From: Diplolepis rosae
Taxonomy: Eukaryota > Arthropoda > Insecta > Hymenoptera > Diplolepididae
DNA length: 64,000 nucleotides
Assembly: GCA_030998225.1 (NCBI GenBank)
Contig: JAPYXD010000752.1
Coordinates: forward strand, 16,198,501-16,262,500
Reading direction: 5' to 3'
Positions 9,237 to 18,883 of the stretch are shown here, in pieces (positions within the stretch are counted from its first letter, which is position 1; every line of letters begins with the position of its first letter). Made by a program: the position numbers and the translations under genes. The notes beneath the pieces are model-generated. The model had not been told where the DNA came from. It made no database searches and was given only the letters and a program-made list of their open reading frames with translations.

Positions 9237-10712
9237 ATGGATACCTTGTATATATTTGTCTTAATTGTACTTCTCTACTGTTTTTTATATTTTTTTCACT
9301 TAATTATGTTATCATGCAGCATTTTCTATTGCACCACTTTAAGAAATATGCAGTTGGAAATCGAAGTATTTCGTATTAGATGGTTTACATCTGCATTTAA
9401 TCAAACGATAAAAGTGTGGACAACAAATAGAATAAAATTTTGGCATGCATGGTTTGATGTCGGGGTTTTTGTAACAATTTTACTTCTTCCATTGTCTATT
9501 CTCATACTAGTATACGTGACAATGAATATTTTCTTGCAACAACCTTCTCTTCATGATAATGAGTCGGGTCAGGTCTTGCAGATAATGGTTCCTGGTGTAG
9601 ATATTCCTGTAAATGAAATTGGATATTATATAACATCTATATTAGCATGCACCGTGTGGCATGAGATGGGTCATGCAATATCTGCAGTTAGTGAGGATGT
9701 GAGACTCTATGGGTTTGGATTTTTATTAGCTTTTATAGTACCAATTGCTTACGTTCAAATAAGCAATGAAAAATTGATATTATCGCCAATGCGATCGCAA
9801 CTGAGAATCATGTGCGCAGGTGTTTGGCATAACTTGGTTCTCACCATAATGGCAGTAATGTTTTTGAACCTTGACTCATGGTTATACAAACCACTCTATT
9901 CCACAAACACTGGTATCTCCGTTCGTATGATATTACCTAATTCACCATTAATCGGTCCAACAGGGCTAATGATTCATGATATTGTTTACAAAATAAATGA
10001 TTGCTCTGTAACAAATAGTCAAGAATGGAACGATTGTATATTGAATGCTATGCGCAAGCCAAATCCTGGTTACTGTGCATCAGAAGATTTTGTTCGGAAA
10101 TATGATGATCTAGCGTTTACAAAACCTTCGCCAGCACCATTATTTGACTGTTGTGATGAAAAAATGAAAGAACATGGTCATTTATGTTTTCAGTTTATAC
10201 GAAATTCAACAAATATCACAATCTATTCTTGTCTCCCTGCACGAGTTGTTATCACACAATCTCACAATTATTGTCCACCTAATTTTAACTGTTTAGAACA
10301 CAGGAACTATTGTTTACAGCCATGCACAGAAAATATTACTAAAGTTGTAAAAATACAAAGACTGAATAAGAAAGATGTTTTATTTATTGGTGATCCTGCC
10401 GACATTTTCCGTACGGTAGTGGTGTCTAATTGGCTACCAAAATTTGCGTGTTTGAGTCCTGAATTCCCTGAAACTATAAATATAATTTGTAACTACATTG
10501 TGATATTTTCTTCAGGATTAGCTATTGTAAATGTGATACCGTGTTTTTACTTTGATGGGCACTACATTATAGACATAATTATTCTAACTGTACTACAATT
10601 TACTACTGTTCATCAAAGATTTCACAGGCTTACGACCTTGTCTATAAAAATCGGTGGAACTTTGTTATTATCTATCAATTTGTTATATATGTTACTAGAT
10701 AAGCTTTTCTAA
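9237..10712 (+). CDS. MBTPS2: Membrane-bound transcription factor site-2 protease
   Basis: This intramembrane zinc metalloprotease of the Golgi releases transcription factors such as SREBP and ATF6 after site-1 cleavage. In a single coding exon of 491 residues the family features appear in order: an N-terminal membrane segment (IFVLIVLLYCFLYFF), FRIRWFTSAFN, LQIMVPGVDIPVNE, the zinc site HEMGH (residues 142-146 from this start) within a membrane segment, SQLRIMCAGVWHN, a PDZ-like part (SPLIGPTGL), a Cys-rich lumenal region, and IVNVIPCFYFDGH with the third zinc ligand Asp (440). All catalytic residues are present and the length fits the animal family. The frame is open 40 codons further up to an ATG at 9117, but a splice acceptor lies inside that extension and family proteins start at the hydrophobic segment, so I chose 9237. 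Confidence 0.95.
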   Translation: MDTLYIFVLIVLLYCFLYFFHLIMLSCSIFYCTTLRNMQLEIEVFRIRWFTSAFNQTIKVWTTNRIKFWHAWFDVGVFVTILLLPLSILILVYVTMNIFLQQPSLHDNESGQVLQIMVPGVDIPVNEIGYYITSILACTVWHEMGHAISAVSEDVRLYGFGFLLAFIVPIAYVQISNEKLILSPMRSQLRIMCAGVWHNLVLTIMAVMFLNLDSWLYKPLYSTNTGISVRMILPNSPLIGPTGLMIHDIVYKINDCSVTNSQEWNDCILNAMRKPNPGYCASEDFVRKYDDLAFTKPSPAPLFDCCDEKMKEHGHLCFQFIRNSTNITIYSCLPARVVITQSHNYCPPNFNCLEHRNYCLQPCTENITKVVKIQRLNKKDVLFIGDPADIFRTVVVSNWLPKFACLSPEFPETINIICNYIVIFSSGLAIVNVIPCFYFDGHYIIDIIILTVLQFTTVHQRFHRLTTLSIKIGGTLLLSINLLYMLLDKLF

Positions 10713-10714
10713 AT

Positions 10715-10724
10715 AATAAATAAA
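10715..10724 (+). terminator. Polyadenylation signals of the site-2 protease gene
   Basis: Two overlapping AATAAA hexamers sit 3 and 7 bases after the stop codon. The 3' untranslated region would be very short. Confidence 0.6.
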
Positions 10725-11281
10725 GATTTTAATCAATATAACCTTGTCAATTTTGAATTCTAAAAATACTCTTTCCTTTCGCAAAAATTTCTTCAGACTT
10801 GTTCAAACATTTGAAAAGTTTAAAATTCAGGATACAATATTTTGAGTAGAAGTTTTAGGGTTTGTTACAATACACCTGACAATAAGCTTGACTTTATGAC
10901 ATATTATGTTTTAAATTTTAAAGGTTCAATCAATTCAGTTTAAGATCAATACTTTTCCCTTTTCAGACGTAAATGAATGATTGAATTTGATCAGGTCAGA
11001 GAATAGTGAGCCAAATTTTTTTCCGTCCACTAAGGAGCTTGGATAAGAGTTCAGCAATGTTTCACTACTACCACCGCACTGCAGTTTTTTTAGTTTTAAG
11101 GCTAAACAATGAAATTATTGTATCAAATTCGATACCTGCAAACTCAAAATGTACCGCAGAATTATAATTGAAACAATTTATAGATTTTGTATACTCTTTT
11201 TATTCATATTATTACAAGGTCAGCGAATGGTCGGTGAACGGTCAGTGAATGATAAACGAATTCTCTGACCGTTCACGCAAG
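10725..11281. other. Intergenic, no gene seen
   Basis: AT-rich DNA. A 10-bp inverted pair (GAACGGTCAG / CTGACCGTTC) occurs at about 11237-11276. Nothing else was identified. Confidence 0.4.
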
Positions 11282-11812
11282 CCACTACTAAAAATTCCTA
11301 TATAGGATCCCATATGTTGCACCTAAAGGAAATTACATATAGAAACCTATGTAGGTTCCCATGCCATTTACCCATGTAGAATTCCATGACTTCTTCATTT
11401 AAAATTCTATGACTTTCCCTTCATAAAATCCTACGTTTGCACCTATGAACTATACCCATACTAAGACCTATGAATTCGTGCCTATGAACTTCACCTGCGT
11501 GAAAACCTACATTCTAACTTATAAACTGCACCCATGAAAAATCCTGGACGTTTGAACCCAGTTATATTTAATAAATGTTAATTGACAAAAAATGTTGGCT
11601 GCCGTTCTAAGTGAAAAGTGGAACAGCCAGCCTTGAAACATCAAAAGAACGATTGACTCAGATTACTGATTCTGATTAATTGCTACACAACTAGGATTAC
11701 GTAGAATTTTGTAAAGGGAAAGTCGTAGGATTTTAAATGAAGAAAGTAATGGGGTTCTACATGGATGAATGACATGGGAACCTATATAGTGTATAGGAAT
11801 TTTCAGTAGGGG
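11282..11812. mobile_element. Non-autonomous inverted-repeat element with internal CCTATG-type repeats
   Basis: The left end CCACTACTAAAAATTCC and the right end (read inversely, CCCCTACTGAAAATTCC) form a terminal inverted repeat of about 21 bp. The interior carries many copies of short words close to CCTATGAAC and CCTATGTAGG. It has no coding capacity. The termini resemble the right end of the 2240-2716 array, so both may belong to one family. Confidence 0.55.
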
Positions 11813-12995
11813 CGTATAGGAACAAACCCGGGATGGATGGTGAGAATTTAGTGGATTTAAAAAGGTTTGACCAGCTAATTATGTTTGAAGGTGATTGAAG
11901 ATTCCTATACGCATTGATAATTAAACGTTGACCCAGGTCTGCAGGTAAAGCTAGTGCAAGGGTGTCAAGGGTATTCTCAATGCTATGGATACAATCTACT
12001 GTTATAAAAGGGATATCGTATTTAATGGGAATAATGAGATCACCACCTTGGCAACCCAATGAAGATAAGATAAAGACTGGCAGTTTCGTTGCAAAATATT
12101 TAGCAAAATTACTTTTGCCACAATTTGAGAAAAGAATGAAAATTTACAGGTGATTGTTAGATGGGATTGAATCAACAGTGATATGTGTCGCGCAATAAGA
12201 GGATGGAGGAGGAATGCTTTAGTTGAAAGAGTAATGAAAAGAATTAGTTGATTTAGAAATAGTATTTTATTAGTAACATTAGTTGTGCAGGTGGTTGGAG
12301 GACCTGAGGGGGAAATGATTCCTAAGATGAAGTTGGAAACATAGTGTGGAAATGTTGAATATTAGATTTTTTAATCAGGTGCGTGAATCGTCCGATTCAC
12401 GCACCTGACTCCCGGGTTTGTAAGCTGTTTGTTCGTGTTTTGATTCCCTCTGTTCTGAATTGCGAGTGGTTTCGTTTGCGGGTTGTTTGGTTTGGTTTTT
12501 CGCTCCTGTTGGACTTTGTCGTGTCCTTGCTATTGAGTATCACTAAAATCAAGTATGTATTAATTCAAATGTAGCGCGTAAACGTAGACGAGCCTTGAGG
12601 ATTGAGCGTGTGGATGCTGTAGACAGAGCTTTATGGTCAGCCTTGTATGTGTGTATGAGAAAAAAAAAGGGGTAGATATGGCAACGTGAGATCGTCATGG
12701 TGAAATTGTTGTAAGAAAGGAAGAAAGTTATTTTATACTATGAACATTTTGATATCAAAGTAAGAATACGTTGCGTTTATATTGTGTACTGGAAAAGAAT
12801 AAAAATTATGTATTTTAAGAAGAAGATTCTGTGTCTTATGAATATTATTGCATGCACCTACCACTCACAAGACTTGCGACACTGTGAAACCCGTGTTTTT
12901 TTTACTCATGTGCGTCTTCCCAGAGGCTGCTCTAATGTACGCCTACAATCGGACTTGACTTGGAATTGTTATATTAGGCTCTTCTAGCCCCACGT
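11813..12995. other. Intergenic, no gene supported
   Basis: The open frame on the minus strand at 11757-12059 overlaps the end of a repeat element and matches nothing I recognise. The only structure found is the palindrome at 12375-12408. Confidence 0.4.
12375..12408. repeat. Perfect 16-bp inverted repeat with 2-base loop
   Basis: TCAGGTGCGTGAATCG is followed by TC and its exact inverse. GC-rich for the region and without mismatch, so it is recent or under constraint. Confidence 0.8.
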
Positions 12996-13115
12996 GATTT
13001 TTCTGGCCATTTGTTCCACAGGAACAAGAAGCCATTAAGAAAAAGAAATCATTGAGCATAATTTATTTTAGTGTGGTTTTATGGGGTAGAGGGGGGTAAT
13101 TTCATGAATGTTAAG
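12996..13115. repeat. Left copy of the 120-bp duplication flanking the LTR element
   Basis: It starts GATTTTTCTGGCC and ends GAATGTTAAG, directly abutting the left LTR. By eye it is identical along its length to 22133-22252. Confidence 0.95.
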
Positions 13116-14445
13116 TGTCACGTCCCACACAGGGATGACAACCTGTCGAGAGATGGTGGGTCGTTGCTGCGTCTTTTGCTGTTAAAACAGCGAGCCTGGA
13201 TTCGTAGAGGGATGGGCGGGAAGCTTTGAAATAATTCAAAGCTTCATTTAATAATAATGTCTCACAAGGAACAATTTATTTTCAGGCTATATATATATAT
13301 TTGCTCGCCAATTCACATGACACAAACTCGAAGAACAGTTTATCAGACTTTATTTATTTATTTGCCAATCACGACACGCAACTCGAAGAACAGTTTATCA
13401 TTGGACACTATATATTTATTTGCCAATTTACGTAACACACATAACTCACTAAATCGATTACCGTTATAATTAGGTTAATTATAAGACTAACTCGGTTTCA
13501 GTAGCGAATCGCTTGACTTGTACGCTTGTACGTAAATTCGCGACACTCGCGAATTTGCTGAGTTTGAACATGTCCTTTGCCTTGAGGAAATCTCAAGGAA
13601 AACGATTTTCGCTCGAGTATCACGATCCGAAAACTCGAAGTCAAAAACAAATCTGCCTCCACCAAAAGTGGTGGAGCCGTTTTCTCGGGGTTGTAAGATG
13701 CATTTCCAATCCCAAAATCCACCCTCGCGCCTTCGCTCAGCCAATTACAATCCGTGGGGCGTGAGAGAAGCGCGCGCAATTTTCGGGCCTACACGTGGGA
13801 CAGTGACCATTGTTGCCACCGAGTTCCCAAGAGATCCCAACATATGGTTCCTTTTGAGGATTTAGAGATCGTAAAGAAACATAAATTATACCTAGCCCTT
13901 TCACTTCTTAAAATGCGTCGCAAGGAAATTTGACTCTTTCCTGAACTCCAGCGGGTCCTGGAAATGCAAACATGTGGTCCTGTTTTATGATATGCTCTTC
14001 AGTTTTTCTCGGTTTTAGTAAGTGGACAAAGGGTATTTTTCAGAGTTGCTTTAAACACAGTTTGAGAGTGAGAGCTTTGTTAACTTAGATTTATGAGGTT
14101 TTTGGAAAGTTGTGAATTTGTTTCTCAAAACTCGTAAAAGTCAGGGATGTTTACATTTTCCAGATCCGTAAGAGTTCGTTAAACTATAAATTTGATTTGA
14201 ACGGAGACTTCCTTGAAGGCAAAAGACAAGCTCTTATTCTTTGGCTTGTAATTTACAACCTTTTCGTTTCATTAACAAGATTCCGTTGTTTTTCTTATTA
14301 CTATAATTCAATCTTACATTTGAAATCGCCCGCGTATGTGGATAAGGTAGAGTTCATGACGCTGATTCGATAATCGCGAGAACGAGCTCGTTTTATAACC
14401 TATAGGTGGCGTTCTAATTAATTAGTATTTCATTCGTATGTTACA
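13116..14445 (-). repeat. 3' LTR (left copy)
   Basis: On the element's strand it begins TGTAACATACG and ends GGACGTGACA. It matches 20803-22132 at equal length. Differences seen are at about 13988, 14073, 14273 and 14283. Small open frames inside it occur identically in both copies and look non-coding. Confidence 0.95.
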
Positions 14446-14457
14446 CCTTTCCCCTTA
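14446..14457 (-). promoter_or_regulatory. Polypurine tract
   Basis: TAAGGGGAAAGG on the minus strand directly precedes the 3' LTR. It would prime plus-strand DNA synthesis. The relic at 801-811 has the equivalent tract. Confidence 0.85.
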
Positions 14458-14630
14458 GAAAAGAAAAGTCGCTTAACAGAAAGCGGCTTTTCGAAAGAAG
14501 TATTAGGTTTCTTAACACAGAAATTATTCCTACTCTATCTTATTCTATTTAGATTTCTATTCTAAAATATGAATGTTATCTAAATACAAGCCTATCCATT
14601 TTTGGGTTGTTGCATTACATAGTTGAGTAC
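14458..14630 (-). other. Retrotransposon 3' untranslated internal segment
   Basis: Only 173 bp lie between the pol stop and the polypurine tract, so there is no room for env. Confidence 0.8.
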
Positions 14631-17600
14631 TTATTTATTATTATTACTATTTTTGCCACTACTACTATTAATATTGCATATATTACGTGTTGTTTGTGGC
14701 TCCTTTTCGAGTGTTACAGGTAGGGCGGCAAGTTTTAATTTGTCGAGGTGGACGATCTTTATTTTGTTCTGATTAATCCTAATTTGGGCGTTCGATTCAC
14801 CGAGGAGCTGTTCTAAAATGTAGGGGCCGATATAGTGCGCGTCGAATTTCGAGACTCGCGGTTCTTTAAGTAAGTAGACTTGATCCCCTACTCGAAAGTG
14901 TTTAGGATTTGATTTCAGATCGTAGTAATGTTTCGATCTTTTCTTAGCGGCGATTAAATTTTCGGCTGCCGCAGCTTGTATGTCACCGATTTTGCGGAAT
15001 AATTCCTTTATAAATTCTACATAAGTCGGTGGTACTTTATCGTCCGAAATACTAGTAGGGAGTATTGCTTCTCTTCCGAATACAAGGGCGTGTGGTGTGA
15101 ATCCAGTGGATTCGTGAACGGAAGTATTGTAAGAAAATATCGCGTATCTCAACCACTCGTCCCAATTTTGCTTAGTCGCGAAATTCTTCAAATACTCGAT
15201 CAGAGTAATGTGGCTTCTTTCCAGGGAGCCTAAGGTTTGGGGGTGGAATGCCGTAGAGGTGATTCTATCGATTTGGAAGATTTTACAAAATGTTTTCATA
15301 ATATTTGAGGTAAAATTGCTACCTTGGTCCGAATGAATAACTCGGGGGCAGCCGAATCGAGAAATAAATTCTTCGGCGAGTGCGTACGCAATAGAAATAG
15401 AGTTGACAGAGGGGAGGGGAATTGCGTCAGAATATTTGGAGAAGTTGTCTTGGATGGTCAGGATGTATTTATTTCCTGACTCAGTTTCCGGAAGAGGTCC
15501 GACTATATCAATCTGTATTTTATCGAAAGGTTGGGTCGGCGTGTCAGTGATTCTCATCGGTTGGCGATTTTTTATTCGAACTAATTTATTCTCCTGACAC
15601 TTCCGACACAGCCTTACGAAGTTTTCTACGTCCGTTTTCAGGGTTTTCCAATAAAAATTGTCGCGTATTCGCCAGTAGGTTTTTGAGACCCCTTTATGGC
15701 CGCCGATAGTTGATTCGTGGTTTTCTTTAATAATTTTCTCCCGATCGTCTTTGGGAGGGAAACTGATTTCGCCAGAGCAAATGCATATTCGTAATCCGGA
15801 ACCTGTAAAGTGTTGGCGGATTATTTGTTCGATCGCAGTCCACGATATTTCGTCAAGATCATTTCCGTGTTTTGAAACTTTTACCGAAGGTACCTTTAAT
15901 ATTTCCATAGATTGTTTTAATCGTAAAAGTGCTCCCGAAATTATATTTAAGAAGGGTTTTTCACTTGATTTGCTTTTTATAGCAACGTTAAAGATATACT
16001 TTTTACCATTGGTTAAGACCGTAACATGACCCAGTGGAAGATTTTGTTTTTTCAATAATTCTAAATCTAATAAGTTATTATCAATTAGTTCTCTGTTTAC
16101 TGGTGAATTTAAAGTACAGTCTGAGGATACAAAATTTAATACGTGCGATTTTGCCATGCTAATCTTATCTTTACTATAAGAAATGCATGAGTCGACAATT
16201 ATTAAGACTGATGACAGTTCCGATTTTTTAAACTGTTTATGGTACCCGTTGTTTATTTCTTGTGACTCACTTGTTGAGCATTCAGTTCCAGGGCCCAGGC
16301 ATCCCCTTTCCCCATCGACGCATTCATTCATTACCACAAACCTGCCACCCCTCTCCCCACTCGAAGCTAGGGTGGGACGTTGTGCCCGTTCCGCTAGTCG
16401 TACCTGGGTTACCGTCTGACCCAGATCACTGACCCAGTCATTTTTCCTAGGCCGAACGAGAGGAGCTAGCTCATTATTCTCTACCTGAGCCGTCTGTGCA
16501 GTTAAGTTTGCTATTTCTTCACAGTCCACACTCAAGGTTATGTCGTTGAGACAAGTATGAGTTTTATAGGACTCATCGATCTTCCAGGATTTGAGGATCC
16601 TGCGACCCACAAAAACATGCTCAACAAGGCTCTCAATGTACATCGCCGTTCCCGTGTCTCTGGGGGTGGCTTCCCCCTCTCCCAGCATCTCGTCGCTCAG
16701 CACGTGGTGTGCACCGTCCACTGCTGGATCGACGAGAGTAGGAGAGGTGTCGACCATGCTAGAATTATTTAAAATTGTATAACAGGTGGCAGAAGTGCAA
16801 GGGTTCCGGGAAAGAGCATCCGCGTTCAAGTTTGCTTTACCCGGTTTGTATACTATATCGTATTCGTATTCGCTCAACTTTATCTTCCACCTGGCCATTC
16901 TCGAAATAGGGTCTTTTAAATTATTAAGCCATATTAAGGGACGGTGATCGGTAACGAGGGTAAATTTTCGCCCGTAAAGGTACGGCCGGAAGTGTTGGAC
17001 AGCCCAAACAATTGCCAGGAGTTCCTTCTCCGTTGTACAATAATTAATTTCGGCCGGGTTTAGACTTCGTGAAGCGAATGAGATTGGTAAATCTTGACCT
17101 ATAGTTCCTTGACTAAGTACCGCGCCTAACGCGAAATTAGAGGCGTCGGTTGTAACGATGAACGGTTGATCGAACTTCGGAAACTGTAAAATTGGTTCGA
17201 GACAGATTTTGTCTCTAAGTGTTTCGAAGGCGTTTTGATGCACAGTTGTCCATTGAAACGTGATTCCCTTTTTCAGGAGTTCGTTTAGCACTTTTGCGAT
17301 TTTTGCGAAGTCTGGTATGAATCGTCGATAATATCCTATCAGACCTAAGAATTGTTTTATATTTTTCTGGGACTTGGGGGCTGGAAAATTTTTGACTGCA
17401 TCGATTTTCCTGGGGTCTGGTTTCACACCAGATTGAGTGATCACGTGGCCTAGGTACGTAATTTCCCTTTTTAAGAAGCTGCATTTTTCGGGCTGTAAGG
17501 TCAATCCAGCGGATTTTAGTCGTCCTAATAAGGCTCTTAGTTTTCGAGAATGATTTTGAAGTGAATCACCGTAAACGACAATGTCGTCCATGTAGACGAA

Positions 17601-18842
17601 AAGCTCTATTCCCTGTAGCCCGGTCAGAACCTTGTCCATTAGCCGCTGGAAGGTAGCTGGGGCATTTTTTAGCCCAAAGGGCATCCTTGTGAATTCTAAG
17701 TGCCCGTAGGGGGTAGAAAATGCAGTTTTTGCCATAGATTCGGGGTGCAGGGGAATTTGGTGGAAACCCGACGCAAGATCCAGGACGGAAAAATAGCGCG
17801 CACCGCCCAGTTGATCAAGGATGTCGGTAATATTCGGCAGGGGATAGGCATCTCCCACTGTTTGTTCATTAAGTAAACGAAAATCGATGACCATCCTCCA
17901 CCTTTTATTTCCTTGAGCATCTGGTTTTTTGGGTACAATCCACAGAGGTGAATTGTAAGGTGAATTCGATGGCTGAACAATTCCATTCTTTTGGAGGTCA
18001 TGTACCTGTTTACGAATTTCCTCTTTCAGAATCTGGGGACTACGGTATTGTTTTTGATTTACAGGGTATTTGTTTACAGTTATTATTTCGTGTGATACTT
18101 CAGTGGTTGATCCTAATTTATCACCTGGTAGGTGGAACTGATAGAGGTAGTCGCCAAGTATCGAAAGCATACTTTGTTTCTCTTCCTCGTTCAGTCCTTT
18201 CAAATCAATGACCTTTAAAAGGGCGGAGAAGCGGGCGGCACGTTCCTTTTGTCCCTCAGAAGAAAGGGGAGGCTTAGTGCCGGTTCGAGCGCATGGTGAG
18301 ATGACCGTGTACTCTTGAAGGTTTTTTAGGTCAACAGGTGGCAAGGAAAGTTCTATGTCTTGACTGGTACTATTTATAGCGTAGCACTTGGCAAAATTTC
18401 CATTTTTAGTGACAAGTGCCTCGCCAAAAAATATTCCAGGACCTGCATTAATTCTTCCTATGTATCCCTGCGTTAAATGTGTTTCTTTGAGGGGAATTTC
18501 GATCAGAGTTTTTGATCTGGCGGGTAATTTAATTTTTGAGTGGTTATCATTAGAAGGATTTTCTAGGCCTAATTGAAGCGTTATTCCCGAAAACTGTAAA
18601 GTAGCCCCGTGTTTTCCTAAGAAACTAATTCCGAGAATCCCGTTCTGTTCGATCGGAAAATCCTTCGGAACGATTTGAAATGCAGATTCGACACCTCCAA
18701 TTATTACTCTAATTTCTCCGAGAGATTTAATAATTCCAGGTCCTATCCCGACTAAATCGTATATTTTCTCATGATTCACCCAGACACGCGAATCTACCAT
18801 GCTTTCTTTGATCAAATTTAGTTCGCACCCGGTATCAACCAT
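14631..18842 (-). CDS. pol: Ty3/gypsy Pol polyprotein (PR-RT-RNase H-IN)
   Basis: The frame is 1,403 residues from the first Met. The reading actually enters from gag by a -1 shift near 19001 and is open all the way. Order: aspartic protease (VDTG at 2-5), reverse transcriptase about 270-470 with VYMDDIV (catalytic DD 419-420), RNase H with TTDASN (about 564-569) and TDHRPL, and integrase in the last third. The integrase has an H2C2 finger (ENHESTIGGHKG ... CRKCQ), D (DIVGPLP), D (VIHSDQGSNF) and E (TLGSLERSH), then a GPY-type module (YIGPYIL). No stop or frame break is visible, so it may still be active. It copies the element's RNA to DNA and inserts it. No chromodomain was seen at the C-terminus. 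Confidence 0.95.
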   Translation of the reverse strand: MVDTGCELNLIKESMVDSRVWVNHEKIYDLVGIGPGIIKSLGEIRVIIGGVESAFQIVPKDFPIEQNGILGISFLGKHGATLQFSGITLQLGLENPSNDNHSKIKLPARSKTLIEIPLKETHLTQGYIGRINAGPGIFFGEALVTKNGNFAKCYAINSTSQDIELSLPPVDLKNLQEYTVISPCARTGTKPPLSSEGQKERAARFSALLKVIDLKGLNEEEKQSMLSILGDYLYQFHLPGDKLGSTTEVSHEIITVNKYPVNQKQYRSPQILKEEIRKQVHDLQKNGIVQPSNSPYNSPLWIVPKKPDAQGNKRWRMVIDFRLLNEQTVGDAYPLPNITDILDQLGGARYFSVLDLASGFHQIPLHPESMAKTAFSTPYGHLEFTRMPFGLKNAPATFQRLMDKVLTGLQGIELFVYMDDIVVYGDSLQNHSRKLRALLGRLKSAGLTLQPEKCSFLKREITYLGHVITQSGVKPDPRKIDAVKNFPAPKSQKNIKQFLGLIGYYRRFIPDFAKIAKVLNELLKKGITFQWTTVHQNAFETLRDKICLEPILQFPKFDQPFIVTTDASNFALGAVLSQGTIGQDLPISFASRSLNPAEINYCTTEKELLAIVWAVQHFRPYLYGRKFTLVTDHRPLIWLNNLKDPISRMARWKIKLSEYEYDIVYKPGKANLNADALSRNPCTSATCYTILNNSSMVDTSPTLVDPAVDGAHHVLSDEMLGEGEATPRDTGTAMYIESLVEHVFVGRRILKSWKIDESYKTHTCLNDITLSVDCEEIANLTAQTAQVENNELAPLVRPRKNDWVSDLGQTVTQVRLAERAQRPTLASSGERGGRFVVMNECVDGERGCLGPGTECSTSESQEINNGYHKQFKKSELSSVLIIVDSCISYSKDKISMAKSHVLNFVSSDCTLNSPVNRELIDNNLLDLELLKKQNLPLGHVTVLTNGKKYIFNVAIKSKSSEKPFLNIISGALLRLKQSMEILKVPSVKVSKHGNDLDEISWTAIEQIIRQHFTGSGLRICICSGEISFPPKDDREKIIKENHESTIGGHKGVSKTYWRIRDNFYWKTLKTDVENFVRLCRKCQENKLVRIKNRQPMRITDTPTQPFDKIQIDIVGPLPETESGNKYILTIQDNFSKYSDAIPLPSVNSISIAYALAEEFISRFGCPRVIHSDQGSNFTSNIMKTFCKIFQIDRITSTAFHPQTLGSLERSHITLIEYLKNFATKQNWDEWLRYAIFSYNTSVHESTGFTPHALVFGREAILPTSISDDKVPPTYVEFIKELFRKIGDIQAAAAENLIAAKKRSKHYYDLKSNPKHFRVGDQVYLLKEPRVSKFDAHYIGPYILEQLLGESNAQIRINQNKIKIVHLDKLKLAALPVTLEKEPQTTRNICNINSSSGKNSNNNK

Positions 18843-18883
18843 GAAAAGCGCGGTATTTTTAGAAAAAACCTTATTATCTAATT

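Noticed and set aside
11757..12059. 100-residue minus-strand frame
   Set aside because: It starts inside the end of an inverted-repeat element and shows no recognised domain.
13487..13865. Overlapping small frames of 65-93 residues on both strands, repeated at 21174-21552
   Set aside because: They lie inside the LTRs and recur identically because the LTRs do. No family pattern, and both strands are open at once, as expected for a GC-richer stretch.
14458..14630. An env gene that would make the LTR element an errantivirus
   Set aside because: Only 173 bp separate pol from the polypurine tract, and no third frame exists.
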